A stretch of DNA of 64,000 bases from Lophius americanus (taxonomy: Eukaryota; Chordata; Actinopteri; Lophiiformes; Lophiidae). Positions 48,834-61,860 of this stretch are shown one piece after another. Position 1 is the stretch's first letter, and the number at the start of each line of letters is the position of its first letter. The notes below the pieces were generated by a model. That model was not told the DNA's origin, did not search any database, and was given only the letters and a program-made list of their open reading frames with translations. The DNA lies in assembly GCA_037951165.1 (NCBI GenBank), contig JBBDHG010000014.1, positions 22,403,001 to 22,467,000 on the forward strand, in the 5' to 3' direction. The position numbers and the translations under genes are program-made.

Positions 48834-51800
48834 CTGGTGAACCAAATAAAAGGTATTTCACAATGCTCTTATTAGGTTTGGATTTTGACTAATCCGCAGC
48901 AAAGGAGATGGATTTGGAATGCAGTTGGTTTAACAAATATACAACCGGTTATATGCCCCACCTTCAATAAAGAGCAGTGCACCGTTCAGCTTTACTATGG
49001 CTCCATACAGAACCATCTCGATGGACGGGACAATGCTAAACGCCTGGCATGAGATATGGTACTTTCAATCTTCTTCAGGTTTTGGTTAACCATTTTTTTG
49101 TAGCCACATAATCTACATCTGTATAATTAACCACATGATTGTATTTTTAATGGATATGAAAACCTAGTCTCGGTATCAGACATCATTTGTCGTTGAGCCG
49201 TGATAGAGAACAATAAAATGGAAAATCATATTATATCAAAAAAAGTCTCTCAAAAGCCCATGAGAATCCTTTAAAGGGAGATTTGAAAAAGAACAAAGCT
49301 ATTTGAGAGTAATAAATCCTTAAACCATGATGGGGTTTGAGAGTAATAGAGTTGGGAGTGAAATTATGGAGCTGCCTTGAAGATGTGCAAAAGCAACAAA
49401 CCTCCACTGCAGTTTCCATGCATAGACCTTTCACTCACAAGTAAACAATACGTAGAGTCATTAATCAGGGGGCTTAAACTGACTGACTGCAGGTTTAATA
49501 AGATGTGCAGCTACAGCCCACAGACAGTCGCCTGGAGCCTATACACGGCTCATTTGTTCCGTTCCCAGAGCAGCCCCCATCGTAAAGCGGGGTCCCATGC
49601 AGAGACCTGCTCTGACTGCCAGCAGTACTCACTTCTAATCATCTACCGTCGTATCAACACATATATTGGGTCACCAGGTCGGTTGGGCATTGTAGAGCTA
49701 GAAGCTTGCCGTGTGCCATGGGGCTGTCTTAAAAGATTAATTATAAAGTGCGAAGAGAAAGAGTTCCTCATTTTAAAATAATGTAAAGGACTGCAAACTC
49801 AGAGGTGTGTTGTGTCAGGTGCAATTGCGACACAATATGTGGGTAATCTCATGGGTCAACTTTAATCAGATGTAACGCCACAGATGTATAGCTTTCCCAA
49901 TGTAAAGGGTAGTGTCTATTTTTTCTGTCACCGTCACTGAACTTAAAGCTAACTGTACGAACGAGGCCCACATGCTGCTGTTAACAACTGTATGTTGTTA
50001 TGAAATTTGAAAATGATCTCGGAAACAGTTTTTGAGATATTGTGTTAACACAAAGGCTCTGCTGCGGAGGACGCAGTGGAGTCCATGACAACCCTGACTT
50101 TTTGGGGATATAATCAAAACTGCTGATGCTATTACAAGGAAAAGGACATCTGCAGGACAAATGCTTGGGATCCAAACCGGTAACATTACAGCCAGAATTG
50201 TTGTATACCACCAAGAGTTTTGAATTGAAACATGTGTGACTCAATATTGCAAATCTAATTCAATTATAGTTTGCTGCTAATTTGCCATAAATTAGCAAAT
50301 ATCTTACAGCAAATGGCTCAGACTCGATTCCAGATGAAGTGGAGCAAAGGCCTACGTATGTAGTATGTAAGGGAGTTGTAAGTTCAGGCTGTGCCAGATA
50401 TATGTGAGGATCTTTGGGCTTTACCATTCTGACTGGACATACTGAAAAAGGATCTTTTGTACACTCATCATGTGGATGTGGGACAGGTAAATGTCAACTG
50501 AGCTGCCTGCCAAGAGTTGAGAGCGGTTTACAGGTTGACCATCGGGGCATGAGAGGCTCTGCCTCTAACAAAACATCCAGGTGCAATATTCACACCTCAG
50601 CTATAGGATGGCTTTGCTGGGAAGTGAAGCCAAAGGTCGCCTGCGAGCGTAGCTCTCAGACACTAGAAGCCTTTATCCTCCTGCCGAGCTGAGCATCCAT
50701 TTCTGTAAACATACCACACAGATATGGGTGCAAAGACATACGAACACAGGCCCATACATGTATCAGTGTTTCAATTCCATCTCATTTACTTTAACCCTTA
50801 ATGTCTCCAATGTAAGGTTTGGTTGAACCGGATTTCACAGCCTTTAATTGTATTTTCTCAATAAAAGCTAATTTCCTAATAATGGCCTAACCTGCCCTAA
50901 GAGGTAAACAGCTAAAATAACATCCTGCATGAAAAATGTAAGCAAAATGTCCGATCTGAGCTGCAGCACTGCCTTAAAGACCTGAGCATGAGCTGCTTGC
51001 TAGTTTGTCAGATTACAGTTTGACTGATGATCTGGTGTCTCCAGAGAATGAAACCAAAGTGCCTGTCTGGTAAACAACCAACTTCACAACTAGTTAACAA
51101 AATCCTCTCTCCATACGAGATAGGCATAGCTCTCGCCTTTACTTTAGAAAGAGGTTGAACCGGCAAATCTGTCACTGATAAAAATTCTTATTCACTCTAG
51201 AACGCGGGTCGCATGAATTTCAGAATCCACATAGAATGCGTTGTTACTGTATAATCTGCAGACGTCCACTCATCCCTCTTAGGTGTCAGCTGACGGATTG
51301 TAACTGCTTTTAAACAGGTAATGGAAAACTAGTGAATGGAAAACAGATATTGAATGGACTGAACTTTAAAGCTGAGCTGTGTGGTTCAGCCATCGTGATG
51401 CGTTCACTTTATGGCTTTTCCCTCAGCTGATTCTACAATAAATAAACTTTATATCAGAACAGGATTGGGGGGAGCCTGTCGCCCGCTGCTGTTTACACAC
51501 CCTGATCAGTGGAGGGTTCAGACCTCGCTCCGGTCAAACACAATAAAAGTCATTTGGCCAAAGGATTTACAAGAAAACGTCCATTGGTTATTTTAATGTG
51601 GGGCAAATCATATATACAATGAACTCCTCAGAACAGTCTGTTCATTGAGTGAGTTCTGACTCAGCGTTTTGCTACCGGTGACATTAAGGCTCCGACACAT
51701 GGATAGTGAGTATAGTGGAAGAATCATGTCTGCATTATTACACCTTAGGTGACTACGCATTTTCAAAACTCAAATTAAGATATATTGTATTTTATGCTAA

Positions 51801-52450
51801 GGTTGATGGAATTCTGGAAAACTGACTCCAAAATAATTTGGAAGAACTACAAATAGTATATGAACTTAAGTTAGTATTCCCAACAATAACATTCTCAACC
51901 TGCTCTGCTATAAATCCTATTATAATATAGTAATAATAGAGTAATTTAGCATTGTCCTTTTTTTAAATATATATATTCTCATTTAGACCTCTTATGCCAG
52001 ACTTGAGTAAAATAAACTAAACATAGCAGCTTTTTCATTAAAATGAATAATACTTACAAACAGTTCTAGCTGGATTCTTCAAATAATTACCTTATTCATC
52101 AAAGTTTCTTTAGGGTACCTTGACGGCTGCAGTTCCTCCCTAATATCCACAAAAACATCACTTAGAGCCACATGTTTCTCGCCCTCAGGATCCCCTCATG
52201 TAGTGTAAGAACACAGCACTGGAACGAGGAGAAGCTGCCCTCTCAAACAAACTCTCCTGAACACGCCTGGAAGTTCATGGTGTCAGCTTACAAGTTTACT
52301 GACGATAACAGCCGTTCCTTCATTCGCTTTTTAGTAGGAAGCTTCATCAAGATAAAAGATTGATTATCCCTCATTTTAAAAAAATAAATTATTAAATGTT
52401 GGTCAAAGATAAAGGTTGTTGATGTGTCTTATTTTCACTTCCCATGACAT
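48834..52450. other. Region upstream of the first gas2 coding exon
   Basis: The acceptor at 48834-48836 implies at least one 5' non-coding gas2 exon in or beyond this region, but it cannot be located from sequence alone. No coding exon, transposon or RNA gene was recognised. Confidence 0.5.
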
Positions 52451-52454
52451 TTGG

Positions 52455-52812
52455 TTATAAGAGGATTTTACGGAATTGTCGTCACTGTCGCTACATCTGC
52501 TGCCGTGCCCACCTCCTCAGATCCATTGCAATGGCGGATCTTTCGAGATAACCCGATAACTCAAAAACTGTTCCATGGATTTTCGTTTTCAACTTGTATC
52601 ACCCAGCAGACCTTAGTGCGAGGAAGAACTGGATTGATTTAGGGAAATGTCAGTAATATATTTCCAACCCAAGGGGGAATAATAATTTTTTTTTCAATAA
52701 AAATCACAATCGGACACAACGTAATTAGATTTTAGGATTTCAATCGGGGATAGCTTTTGCAACGCAGGGGATTGAGGGCTTTTGGAGGGACGACAACCGT
52801 CAAGCTGTCAGG
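52455..52812 (+). repeat. Unclassified dispersed repeat, copy D
   Basis: The 5' module is TTTTACGGAATTGTCGTCAC and CAGACCTTAGTGCGAGGAAG, the 3' module TTTGCAACGCAGGGGATTGA and GGGCTTTTGGAGGG. The middle present in A, B and C is mostly missing. Confidence 0.6.
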
Positions 52813-52819
52813 TGTGTTA

Positions 52820-53743
52820 ACACTGTGAATAAATAAATTATCTGGAAGACACATGGACTTTTAATATTTTAATCTTTTTTAATCTGTGGTAAAGTATTCC
52901 ACTTGGGCTATTTTTAGTTTGGATTCTTTGGTTTGAGTGTCAAATAAAAGCTATTTCATAATCTGCCACGAATTGTACATATACATCAACCATGTGTAGG
53001 AAGCTGGAGCAACAGAACCTTGTATTATAAATACGCTAAGACATTGGCAAATAGTCATATACTTGTTTAAGGTTTAGTGCAGCATGGGCTGAACTCAGCA
53101 GCCTCTCAATGTACGTGATTAGAACTGAAACTACCTCCTAAACCATAGGTCAGTTTGAAGACAGGGAATACAGAGCTCCCTTCTTAAAGCAGCGATATGA
53201 GACAGGATGGCCTGAGGCTAGCTGCTCAGCAGTCTAATTGCTCTAACTTTCTCTGCAACAATCAATGACTAAATAAAACATGAAGGCCATGACATCCCCC
53301 CCAGATTTCTAGAGAGCCCTTGTGAATCACTGACTGGCTCCATCCCACACCGTCTTGGCGTTGCCTGACTATGTTTCCTGACTTTATTCAAATGTAAAGC
53401 AAACTATTGTTTCAATATTTGCATGAATACATTTCCATAAGGCACAAACACCAAAAGAGATGAAATTCAATGTGTCAAATTGTGTCCCAGTGCAGGGTAG
53501 CAGTAAGCTGTCACTCAAAGTGGCCATGCTCTAAATTGACAATCACTTAAGGCATTAATACAATTAAAATGACAAAGTTATATACAGTGTACAAGTGTGT
53601 GTGTGTTTTAGATATATGCAAAGCTGCTATTTAAGCAGCTTTTTGCAAAACGAACATCTGGCTGTAATGTGAGTAATAGTTAGAGCTCAGCCCTAGTCTG
53701 CATTCGTGAAAGTGGACAGACCAAAGAACCAGACCAGACCAAC
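52820..53743. other. Unassigned spacer
   Basis: AT-rich DNA with no recognisable gene or repeat. Confidence 0.5.
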
Positions 53744-54038
53744 GGTGGCTCAGTTGGTAGAGCGGTTATCCACTTCTCTAGAGGTCGGTGGTTCGATCCT
53801 CAAAGAGTCCTTTAGTAAGATACCGAACCCCAAGTTGCTTCCAATGGCTTTTCTATTGGTGTGTGAGTGATGGCGTGAATGGTTACCACTCCTGATTTGC
53901 ATGTGGTGCCTTCCATGGCATTCTCTATCATGTCTGTATGAATGCTGGTGTGAATGGGTGAATGCTGAACATGTTGTTAGAGCGCTTTGAGTGGTCGAGC
54001 AGACTAGAAAAGTGTTAAATCAGTACAAACCATTTACC
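53744..54038 (+). repeat. tRNA-derived SINE with intact A and B boxes
   Basis: The tRNA-like head has A box TGGCTCAGTTGG (53746-53757) and a perfect B box GTTCGATCC (53791-53799). The body has ACCCCAAGTTGCTTCCAATG, and the conserved 3' end AGCGCTTTGAGTGGTCG...AGACTAGAAAAG..CCATTTACC is that of percomorph SINEs such as the cichlid AFC family. The family name is from memory. A 9-bp inverted repeat around TAAC overlaps the end (about 54036-54057). Confidence 0.75.
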
Positions 54039-54653
54039 ATAACTAACTGTTATGGTAAACATACAAGAAGTTTTGGCACCAATTCTCCATGATAGTAATG
54101 TAGTATTATTCTAGCATATCTGAGATTATTATGACGGGGAGTTTAAAATTTCACCTCGTTCTTTGTATTTCTAAAGTTTTGTTGTCAACTATGGTGTCTT
54201 GGTTATTAAAATAACCAGCTGGCAATAAAAGCAAGACATTTTCAAATTTTGCACACTGGTTTTAAAGTTTGCGGACTAGTTAAAACTACACCTATGAATT
54301 ATATAATCATTGCAACAAGTTTTATCTGGTTACAAAGAAATCCCACTTTTATAGTTAATTCATCTCATTCATAAAAAAAAAAGAAAAAAAAAAAAAGAGG
54401 AAATATTTATTTAATAATGTGATTTCATAGGCGACATTCATTTCGGTATCTTTCGGATTTATCTTGTTCATACAAGAATATTATTCCTTGCTCATAGTTC
54501 CATTACTGCTAGCAGAATGATGTGGATGTTTATTACATTTGCTGAAAGAATGATTTCCCCTTTTCTTAAATAGCTGCAGAAAGAAGCTTCAGGGCCTCAA
54601 TTAATCAGGTAGCAGGTGGAGGGAGCAACAAGCTGACCCCATATTCTTACCTC

Positions 54654-54781
54654 GTGTGTGTGTGTGTGTGTGTGGTTGTGTACTTGTGTGTGTGTGTGGA
54701 TGGGTGTGTGTGTGTACGTGTGTATGTGTGTGTGTGGGTGTGTGTGTGTGTGTATGTGTGTGTGGGTGTGTGTGTGTGCGT
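54654..54781 (+). repeat. TG microsatellite, interrupted
   Basis: About 128 bp of (TG)n with scattered A, G, C and TA interruptions. Long open frames on both strands here are low-complexity artefacts. Confidence 0.95.
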
Positions 54782-55274
54782 AGAAGGTCCCAGGTGTGGC
54801 TGCTGGTTCATTTGTGGAGCTCTCTCAGGAGACAAGTCCTTCATGTCACCACGTCTACCATATATTGCCTTCTTCATCCATCAGTACACACTCCTGCTGC
54901 CCTCCTGCTCAATTATACTATTTAGCATTCATCTGACCAATACTGTTGTGAATATAAATGAGTGTATGTGTATGTGTGTAAGTGTATTAGTCCCACTTCA
55001 TACGATATACATATTATATTAGATAGCTTTAAAAAATTCCCAAAAATCCAACCAGATGAGTCACATGATTCAATCTGTGCCTTGGAGAAAGAGAGTGTGA
55101 ATCACATCCTGTCTCTGTTATAGAGGCGGTGCCCCTTTGGTAATAATGAATAGGCCCTCAGCATCTGTAAGGCAGCCTGGATTGGAAGGAGGGAGTCAGA
55201 CAACCCAGCAATGTAGGCAGGATATTTGTACATTTTTCCGGAAGAGGTCATTTTTTATGTCGTCAACGCGTGAT

Positions 55275-55800
55275 AACCTTGTCAGCCGTAACATTAGAAC
55301 CGATTAGGGGTGGTGTGAATAAAATTGATTATGTCGTAAAGCTGGCACATGTCAGTGGGTGGGATATATAAGGCAGTGAATGAGGATTTCTTTTCCTCAG
55401 GGCAAAATTGTGATGGCTACATCCTGGGTCAGAGCATCTCCAGAACTGTAGGTGTTGTTGGGTGTTTCTGGTTTGCAGTGTTTAGTAGCCATCAAAGTGG
55501 TCTAAGGATGATCAAGGCTCATTGATCCACATAGGGAGCAAATGCTAGCCTGTGGTGCCTTATCCCACAGAGGAGCTACTGTAGCACTAATTGCTGAAAA
55601 GAAAATGTCGGTTCTGCTGGAAAGATGTCAGAACATACTGATGATCACAGTCAACTGTGTATGGACCGGTCAGAGTGCCTTTGCTGAACCCTGTTCATAC
55701 TGGACAACGAAGCAATCTCCTGCTAACATCTTGTTTCCAGATACCACAGCTCAGGTCCTGGTAGTCCTTTTTACACAGCCCGCTCCAGACGGGACACTTT
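55275..55800 (+). mobile_element. Tc1-like remnant with internal deletion
   Basis: It begins CAGCCGTAACATTAGAACCG and runs through GGGCAAAATTGTGATGGCTA, GGGTCAGAGCATCTCCAGAA, CCACAGAGGAGCTACTGTAG and GTCAGAACATACTGATGATC, then GACCGGTCAGAGTGCC and CCAGATACCACAGCTCAGG. This is the same order as an intact element of the family but lacks most of the catalytic domain. The best-preserved member of this family in the window. Confidence 0.7.
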
Positions 55801-55949
55801 TGACTTTCTTGCATCCATTCTGAATAAACTTTATACAAAGGTAATGAGGATTCATCTGTTAAGTTGGCAGAATAGGTGCAGACTGGCAGCAGGACGGGAT
55901 GGTTCGACTTTTGATGCACGTGCAACAGATATCAGGAGATTTAAAAATA

Positions 55950-57245
55950 GCTAGTAGCAGTTACCTGATAACTCCTAGAAGACAAAAGTTGACCGAAAAT
56001 TTCCTCAAATTTGGAAGACAACAGGAGGTCGGGGAGTCCCTTACCCTTCCAGCAGAGGATGAGATCAACAGGTAAACATTTTTTCCATGTTGTTTTTTTG
56101 TTTACATAGATACTGCTCAAGGCATTTGTAAAATGTCATACTAGTTCCAGGTGCTGTTATGTCATACGCCACACCTCTTTTACTTGTGTGTGTGCACTAA
56201 AAACACACATGGAGCTATGTTATGTTGTTATTTTGTTCAGTATAAATAAATAAAGTCAGCATAGAGGAGCTCTTTGTTCAGGTGCTATAAAGAGATCTCT
56301 GTGAAAATAGGGCTTTTCTGCTGATGGTCACATCAATTTCAGTTACTTTCGGACAAAGCCAGGCCAGCCTTCTCCTGCCTTAAGTGTAAACCACGCTAAC
56401 TAGCTCTGAGTTTTAGTCTTATACCAAATAGAATATCCACGAATAATTTCTCAACAAAAAAAAAAAAATGGCTGAAGAGAAAGCCCGAGAAAGCCTCAGG
56501 CTTATTTCCTGCTAAACACATTCTTTCAAATTGCAATTTTAATAAAAACCTGTCTTCTAACTCCACCCCTTCATAAAGACGTGCTCTTGCATTTTAAAAA
56601 AGGCCTGTCTTGCATTGAGAAATTGATTGAATTAAAACAATGTCTCGGCTACATGATGTGGATTAAAACACATGACAGATGGCATCTCAGGTTGCCAAGA
56701 CAACTGAATCATAATCCGCCTTCCTTTTATCCTGACTGCAACGGTGGTGGTGGTGGTGGAGGGCTAGATAATTCAGTACAGGGCACCATGTGCTGTGTAC
56801 CACTCAAATTGGTCCCCTGGGTGGAGAGGACCCTAGGCCCATCAGATGGGGACACACTTATTAGAGACTCACAAGTGTTTTATCATTCTGTCAGATTAAA
56901 GCAGATCTCATTGTGAGGTGGAATGAGCTGCATTCAGGAGGGGGACATGTTTGTGTGTTCTGCTGTTAGTCGAAGATGAGCATGTGTCCATTCCCTGTTC
57001 ATGATCTGAATACTTTCTCATTGTCTCAGGCAAAAACGTGAAAACTCAAAGCACATTTAATTAAATGTACATTTTCTTTATTTTTTACCTGACAATATTC
57101 TTAAAGGAAATTCCACCAAGTTTTAAGATACACATCAAGTTACTTGTTTGAGAGAACTACTAGCTCTACATTGTCTGGAGCTACAGAAGAGTTCTCAATA
57201 CTAATTAAGGATAGTGATTTAAATGACAAATATACCGTATGATAG
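55950..57245. other. Unassigned spacer
   Basis: No gene recognised. A G-rich GGT-repeat (about 56742-56761) is the only low-complexity landmark. Confidence 0.5.
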
Positions 57246-57248
57246 AAT

Positions 57249-58650
57249 GTGTTTGTTTGAAAACCGTGAGCATGAAGCAGGATTCTGGGATTGGAAATCC
57301 TTAACATCCATAATATAACACAGATATTTTTCTCTTAAACATATGTGCCACAATTATTGCCACCCCTTGGCAATCCATTGGTTTACAGGTGACGAGAGCA
57401 TATTTACACTCCTGTTTTATATTTCTAGGTTCAGCTGTTTGATTAGGAACAATGAACTGAACAACAACTTCCTGTTTTACTGTGGTATAAATATGAGGTG
57501 ACACAGGATCATTCTCTTTGACATTCTTCACAATGGAAAAGATCAGAAAACACAGCAATGATGTGCAAAGAAAGGTGTTTCAAAATTCTGAAAATGGATA
57601 CAAGAAATTCTCTCAGCAGTTCAAAATGTCAAGAGTTAGATCAATAACTAAGAAGGTTAAGGAGACAGGAGATTTTATGAAAACAGCCTGGAAGAGGATT
57701 ACAGCTAGAGAATTGAGGAGGTCAGTTTGATCTTGGTCTCAGAAAGTCTCCCTAACCACCATCAGATGGCACTGACACCAACACAAGCTGTTTGGCAGGG
57801 TAGCAAGACTGTGGAGAACTTTGCTGTTCTCCACAGACACAAAGTGCCTAAAGTTTGCCAAAGCCGATGGGACTTTTAATGGAACAAGGTCATACGTCAG
57901 GTGAGACCAAATAAGATGTTTTCGCAACAAACATCAGAGATGGGTTTGGCGTAGTAAGAAATAAAGCCATATAGAAAAGCCTTTCATTCCCACTTCGAAG
58001 TATTGTGTTGGATCTCTGATGCTGTCGAGCGTTTTTTCTTCCAAAGGCCCTGGACATCTTGGTAAAGATGTGGTTCGATAGACTCCGTCAAATACCAGCA
58101 GATGTTGGCTGAAAGTTGAAAACTATCTGCCAGGAAACATGTAGCGGGTTGTGATTGGACCTTCCAGCAGGTCAATGACCTGAAGCTCACCTTAAAATCA
58201 ACCCAAAAAAGGTTCAGACATCACAAAACAAATGTTTGACGATCCCAGTCACCTGAACTTAACCCCACAGAACATCTATGGGATGTGCTGCAGAGGAGAG
58301 TCCACAAGCATGGACCTCAGAATCTGAATGCGTTGGAAAGTGTCTGTGTGGAGGAATGCACTCAGATCTTCTCCATGTGTCCTCAGACCTCGTCACACAC
58401 GACAGAAAGAGACTCACCTACTGACACTGTCGCTGTGGTCAATTCTGGGTATGCATATAAATATGTCATACACATTTTAGGGAAAAATATTTTATGTTAA
58501 GAATGTGATTTCCAAATATTTTGTTCCTTGAGTCATGATTTAATATATTTGAATTGAAATATAATTTTTCAAGAAATACATTTTTTTTTTTTTACCAATA
58601 ATTATTTTTTGTCAATAATTCCGAAGTGAAGAACCAAGGTAGTTCTTACA
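57249..58650 (+). mobile_element. Tc1/mariner element, near full length but broken
   Basis: The N-terminal transposase part reads KIRKHSNDVQRKVF, NGYKKFSQQFKMS and VRSITKKVKETGD (57533-57670), a helix-turn-helix start typical of Tc1. Later pieces include a WNKV-like stretch near 57873 and LNPTEHLWDVLQRRVHKHG with NLNALESV near 58258-58340, the C-terminal catalytic region. Frameshifts and stops separate them, so it is inactive. The first 440 bp recur at 59005-59455. Confidence 0.7.
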
Positions 58651-59004
58651 TAAATCCTTCTAAAAATTAGACCATGTACTAACTGTATTTTCTTTACCAA
58701 GTATACAAAATACCCCCTGTGGTGATGTATATTTATATATTATTTTCGCTTCAAAGGAATGTAATATGATTTCAATCATTCCATCGTATTGCCTTAATTA
58801 CTACTGATTATTCCAGGGAGCATTAAGCCTGTCTAAGTGTTCCAGCCTGCCTCTGAGGCTTTCTTATAGACGACCAATAAGTATTATGTCAGTCCTCTAC
58901 AAGAGAAATGGATGCTGGTTACCTCGACTGGGGCAGGCAGGACAGGGGTTCAGTAGCTTTAGGGCAGACTTCTAGTTCAATTAAAGTACCTGTCACATGG
59001 ACAG

Positions 59005-59455
59005 TAATGTGTTTGTTTCAAAACCTTGACCATGAAGCAGGATTCTGGGATGGGATATCCTTAACATCCGTAATATAACACAAATATTTTTCTCTTAAAC
59101 ATATGTGCCACAATTATTGCCACCCCTTGGAAATACTTGGGTTTACAGTTGACAGAAGCATATTTGCACTCCTGTTTTATATTTCTAGGTTTAGGTGTTT
59201 GATAAGGAAGAATGAACTGAACATCAACTTCCTGTTTTACTGTGGCATAAATATGAGGTGACACAGGATAATTCTCTTTGACATTCTTCACAATGGAAAA
59301 GACCAGAAAACAAAGCAATGATGTGCAAAGAAAGGTGTTGAGCCGCACTAATCTGACAATGGATACAAGAAAATCTCTCAGCAGTTCAAAATGTCAACAG
59401 TTAGATCAATAACTAAGAAGGATAAGGAGACAGGAGATTTTATAAAACAGCAAAC
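59005..59455 (+). mobile_element. Second copy of the Tc1 5' segment, truncated
   Basis: A direct repeat of about 57245-57688 with high identity by eye (for example CATGAAGCAGGATTCTGGGA and ATATGTGCCACAATTATTGC). It breaks off after GGAGACAGGAGATTTTATAA, where the first copy continues into the transposase. Confidence 0.75.
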
Positions 59456-59459
59456 ATTT

Positions 59460-61384
59460 AAGTATGGAGCCGGTCTGGAATCAGCTCCAGGAAATGAATC
59501 CACTTTAGCGTCTACAACAGCAATGTGCCACTAACATGATTGCCTATAATATTCATTTGAAGTGCATCTGAATTTCTCTTTTTTTCAGGTCTGTAGGCTT
59601 TTTGAAGCAAAGCAAATATCAATATTATTAATATCACAGGATAAAGTAAAAGGTTTACATATAAAATTAAACGTGGCCACTAGAGGGCGGCACAGTAGTT
59701 TAATGAGCAGCCTTTGATACTTCAAGAACTGTTTAGGAAATATAAACTATTCTTTGCATTAATGGAAGTGGGCGTGTCTGTTATATATGTTTATTATTGA
59801 GGTCACCTCATGTGACTGCTTTGCTCATTAAAATTAACTAAAGAAAATAAATCGTCAACATTGCACAGGCTCCTATTTTCATCCTACAACTATAAAAGGA
59901 AACTGACACATCTTTGACATGTGCCTGCCTTATAAAATGTATGTGTGCCCATGAGCTGACTGAAACTTAATGCATTTCAAAACATTCAGCTGGAGATACA
60001 GAGGGCTCGGCTCCAATGGCAGCTGCCCTGCTGTCATTTGTCTCTCTGTCACCGGGATCCCTATCACTGTGATTTTAACAAGATTACCAGGAGCGAGTGG
60101 AAGCAATGGAGTACCGATGTAATGTAATTATCAAGTGATGGAGTGCCTGAAACATCTGTATTATCACAGGCCAGTCGCTTAACCTTTGTCAACACATGAA
60201 GGGTCGCTCCCTCACTGCCCCTGTGGTGGTGAGCAATGGTTTTCAGCATCCATGAGGATATTTGCATGTTTTTGTTTTAATGCAACAGAAAGCAACAAAA
60301 ACAGAAAATTGGATGGCTGAATTTCAACATCTTCGTTGATATCGATATTTGAATTTGTGTGAAATAATAACGCACAAACACATACTCACACACCCACACA
60401 CAAATGCACACAAACAGCACAGACTCACTCTTTCAGCCTGAACCTCAACGTGCTAGAGTGTCCAACCACATTTCTCTCTATTTCAACCTTTTTAGACAAG
60501 TATCCTAGTCTCCATAGCAACTCCTCTCAGTTTTAGAAACATGGACAAAAGACACAGAAAAAAAGAAAAATAGGCAAGGACATACACAAATAATACATGT
60601 AGACCCACATTAATCAATAGAACATGCACACAACTGCAAACGCACACGCCCTGGCAGACAAATACACACAGAAATGCAGGGAGACCAAAACATCCCTCCC
60701 ACGCCGCCACCCATAACCAATGAGAAAATCATCGTAAAGGACAGAAACAATATTTTGGATTTGGTTAAACTGATTTAATGCCGCTCTAAAACATTGTGCT
60801 TTCTCTGCAATATTGCCAATATTGCCATTGATTCAATTTCTTTCTCTAGTCAAAGAGGGTTTTAATATTAAAGCCATAGACAACTTATTCATCATGAAGA
60901 TGTACATCCAGCCTGAATAACATCTTGTTCAAATTACTTTATATCAGCCATAGTGGGAAAAAATATGGTAATAGTTTACTTCATTTATTAAACATTACAC
61001 TCTGATTAGATATTGGAAGGTTCGATCGAACTATTCAGAACCACAGCAATCATCTTATTATGAAACATTTAATCAATGATTTACATTAAAATTCAGTTAT
61101 ACACATATATAAGCATTTATTAATATTCAGTGTTTATTGATTACATGTTATATCATCAACTTACAATATCATCAACGAGCCAATTATACATTATTAATAT
61201 TATGGGCACCGGCAAGAGGATTAGTGGTTTCTGAAAGATACATTAATATATACTTTAAGCATTATATCTGCGACTGCATTACATACCACATTATAACACA
61301 CATTTAATATATTCTAATGTGTTGTAAAGCATATATTACATGTACATATACTGTTTGCAAATACAAACCATGATGAAATTTAGA
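59460..61384. other. Unassigned region
   Basis: No gene recognised. A CA-rich stretch lies near 60370-60415. The less AT-rich block at 60000-60250 could be a conserved non-coding element, but this cannot be judged without alignment. Confidence 0.4.
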
Positions 61385-61860
61385 TTTTAACCCTTTAATG
61401 TCTCATCAAAAATTATATAAAAAAACTAAGGACAAATTATTGCTTAGCGAATGTATTTTATTTCTTTTGGAGAATTTATTTAACCTAATACCTTACCTTA
61501 GACACTCTAAATGGACCACAACTTGACACATTGTTTCGTCAAGCATGTATTTAAACAGTAAAAAAAAGTTTTTGGTTGTATCGAGTTACATAATTCTGTC
61601 TGGTAAGCCCTTACATGATTTAATATGCCCCCCAAAAATGTTATTTGTAACTAATAGAACCTCATGTTCAAAGCCTCCTCTTCTTGGCCCCTCTGACCGG
61701 TTGTGTCCCCCAGGGCTCCACCATCGGCCCCTTACTCTTTAGTAGAAACAAGCTGCCCCTGGGTCGTATTATAAATAGGTTCAGTCAAGTTTCACACATT
61801 CGTCCAATAAGATATGATAGTGACTTAAAATGTGCTCAACCAAATAGATGAGCAGGACAA
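61385..61860 (+). repeat. L2-related chimeric repeat, copy 2
   Basis: Partner of 21580-22160. From 61705 the frame reads VPQGSTIGPLLFS, an L2-type RT motif fragment, preceded by the shared AT-rich 5' part (AACCCTTTAATGTCTC, ATTTTATTTCTTTTGG). Confidence 0.6.

Noticed and set aside
49377..49781. 134-codon + strand frame upstream of gas2
   Set aside because: No ATG at the start, no recognisable motif and no splice-site support; treated as chance.
53744..53815. Possible tRNA gene (good A and B boxes)
   Set aside because: The flanks do not pair into an acceptor stem, and the sequence continues directly into a known SINE body and tail; it is a tRNA-derived SINE head.
54647..55022. Cys/Val- or Thr/His-repeat proteins
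   Set aside because: Translation of a TG/CA microsatellite.
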